From NCBI RefSeq assembly GCF_902686445.1, contig NC_062217.1, positions 169,041,098-169,105,097 on the forward strand: a DNA stretch of 64,000 nt, given 5' to 3'. Under the pieces are notes generated by a model that saw nothing but the letters and a program-made list of their open reading frames with translations, did no database searches and was not told where the DNA came from. The position numbers and the translations under genes are program-made. Every line of letters starts with the position of its first letter. Position 1 is the stretch's first letter. Below are positions 63,791 to 64,000 of the stretch, piece by piece. Source of the DNA: Sciurus carolinensis. Taxonomy: Eukaryota; Chordata; Mammalia; Rodentia; Sciuridae.

Positions 63791-64000
63791 GGGTCAGAGG
63801 TGGGGAGCGGTGAGCTCTGCAGGGTGCAGCGCCCGTCTCAGGGCCTTTGTCAGTCACCGACAGGCCGGGCATGCAACTGGCACAGACACGAGAGGCGAGG
63901 AACACTCCTGTCCAGAGACAGGCTGCTCCCAGGGTGGCTGATCAGGGAGCCAGCCCATGTCTGGGAGCCATGTGGCCAGCTCTCCGTGAGAGCCCTGGAA

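Noticed and set aside
62871..64000. Possible 3' end of CHST15
   Set aside because: No sulfotransferase-like coding sequence or 3'UTR landmark could be recognised; the identifiable part is a MIR.

Overview
This window is nuclear DNA from a placental mammal, most likely a sciurid-type rodent (squirrel, marmot or ground squirrel). It has split exons with GT/AG splice sites, a CpG island, ancient mammalian repeats (L1, L2, MIR, MER5A, MER2/Tigger, MaLR LTRs) and three tRNA-Ala-derived ID SINEs whose body matches the form common in squirrels. There are no Alu elements and none of the B1/B2 elements of mouse and rat. The species call is an inference from three SINEs.

One protein-coding gene is recognisable: the 5' part of CPXM2 (carboxypeptidase X, M14 family member 2), on the minus strand. 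Coding exon 1 is at 24333-24021, exon 2 at 14846-14748 and exon 3 at 498-389. Together they give 522 nt, exactly 174 codons: signal peptide, acidic/proline-rich and lysine-rich linker, and the start of the discoidin (F5/8 type C) domain. The rest of the discoidin domain and the carboxypeptidase domain lie beyond position 1. Intron 2 is about 14.2 kb and intron 1 about 9.2 kb. Both contain only repeats and unique non-coding sequence.

Exon 1 sits in a strong CpG island (about 23975-24640), taken as the CPXM2 promoter. From about 24.9 kb to 64 kb the window is upstream intergenic DNA. By human synteny (10q26.13) it would lead towards CHST15, but I see no CHST15 exon. This region holds a well-preserved 464-bp solo LTR of ERVK type with an intact 6-bp target duplication (29319-29782), in the same orientation as CPXM2 and about 5 kb upstream of it. 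It also holds decayed L1 bodies (30.6-32.8 kb; 47.1-49.5 kb), a MER2/Tigger element, MaLR LTRs (one split by an ID SINE), L2/MIR fragments, several simple repeats including an approximately 390-bp CAT/CAC trinucleotide array, and a few AT-rich unique blocks that look like conserved regulatory DNA.

I found no evidence of a novel multi-gene system. The most useful leads are the young LTR as a possible alternative promoter or enhancer of CPXM2 and the candidate enhancers at about 27.95-28.45 kb and 53.2-53.6 kb.
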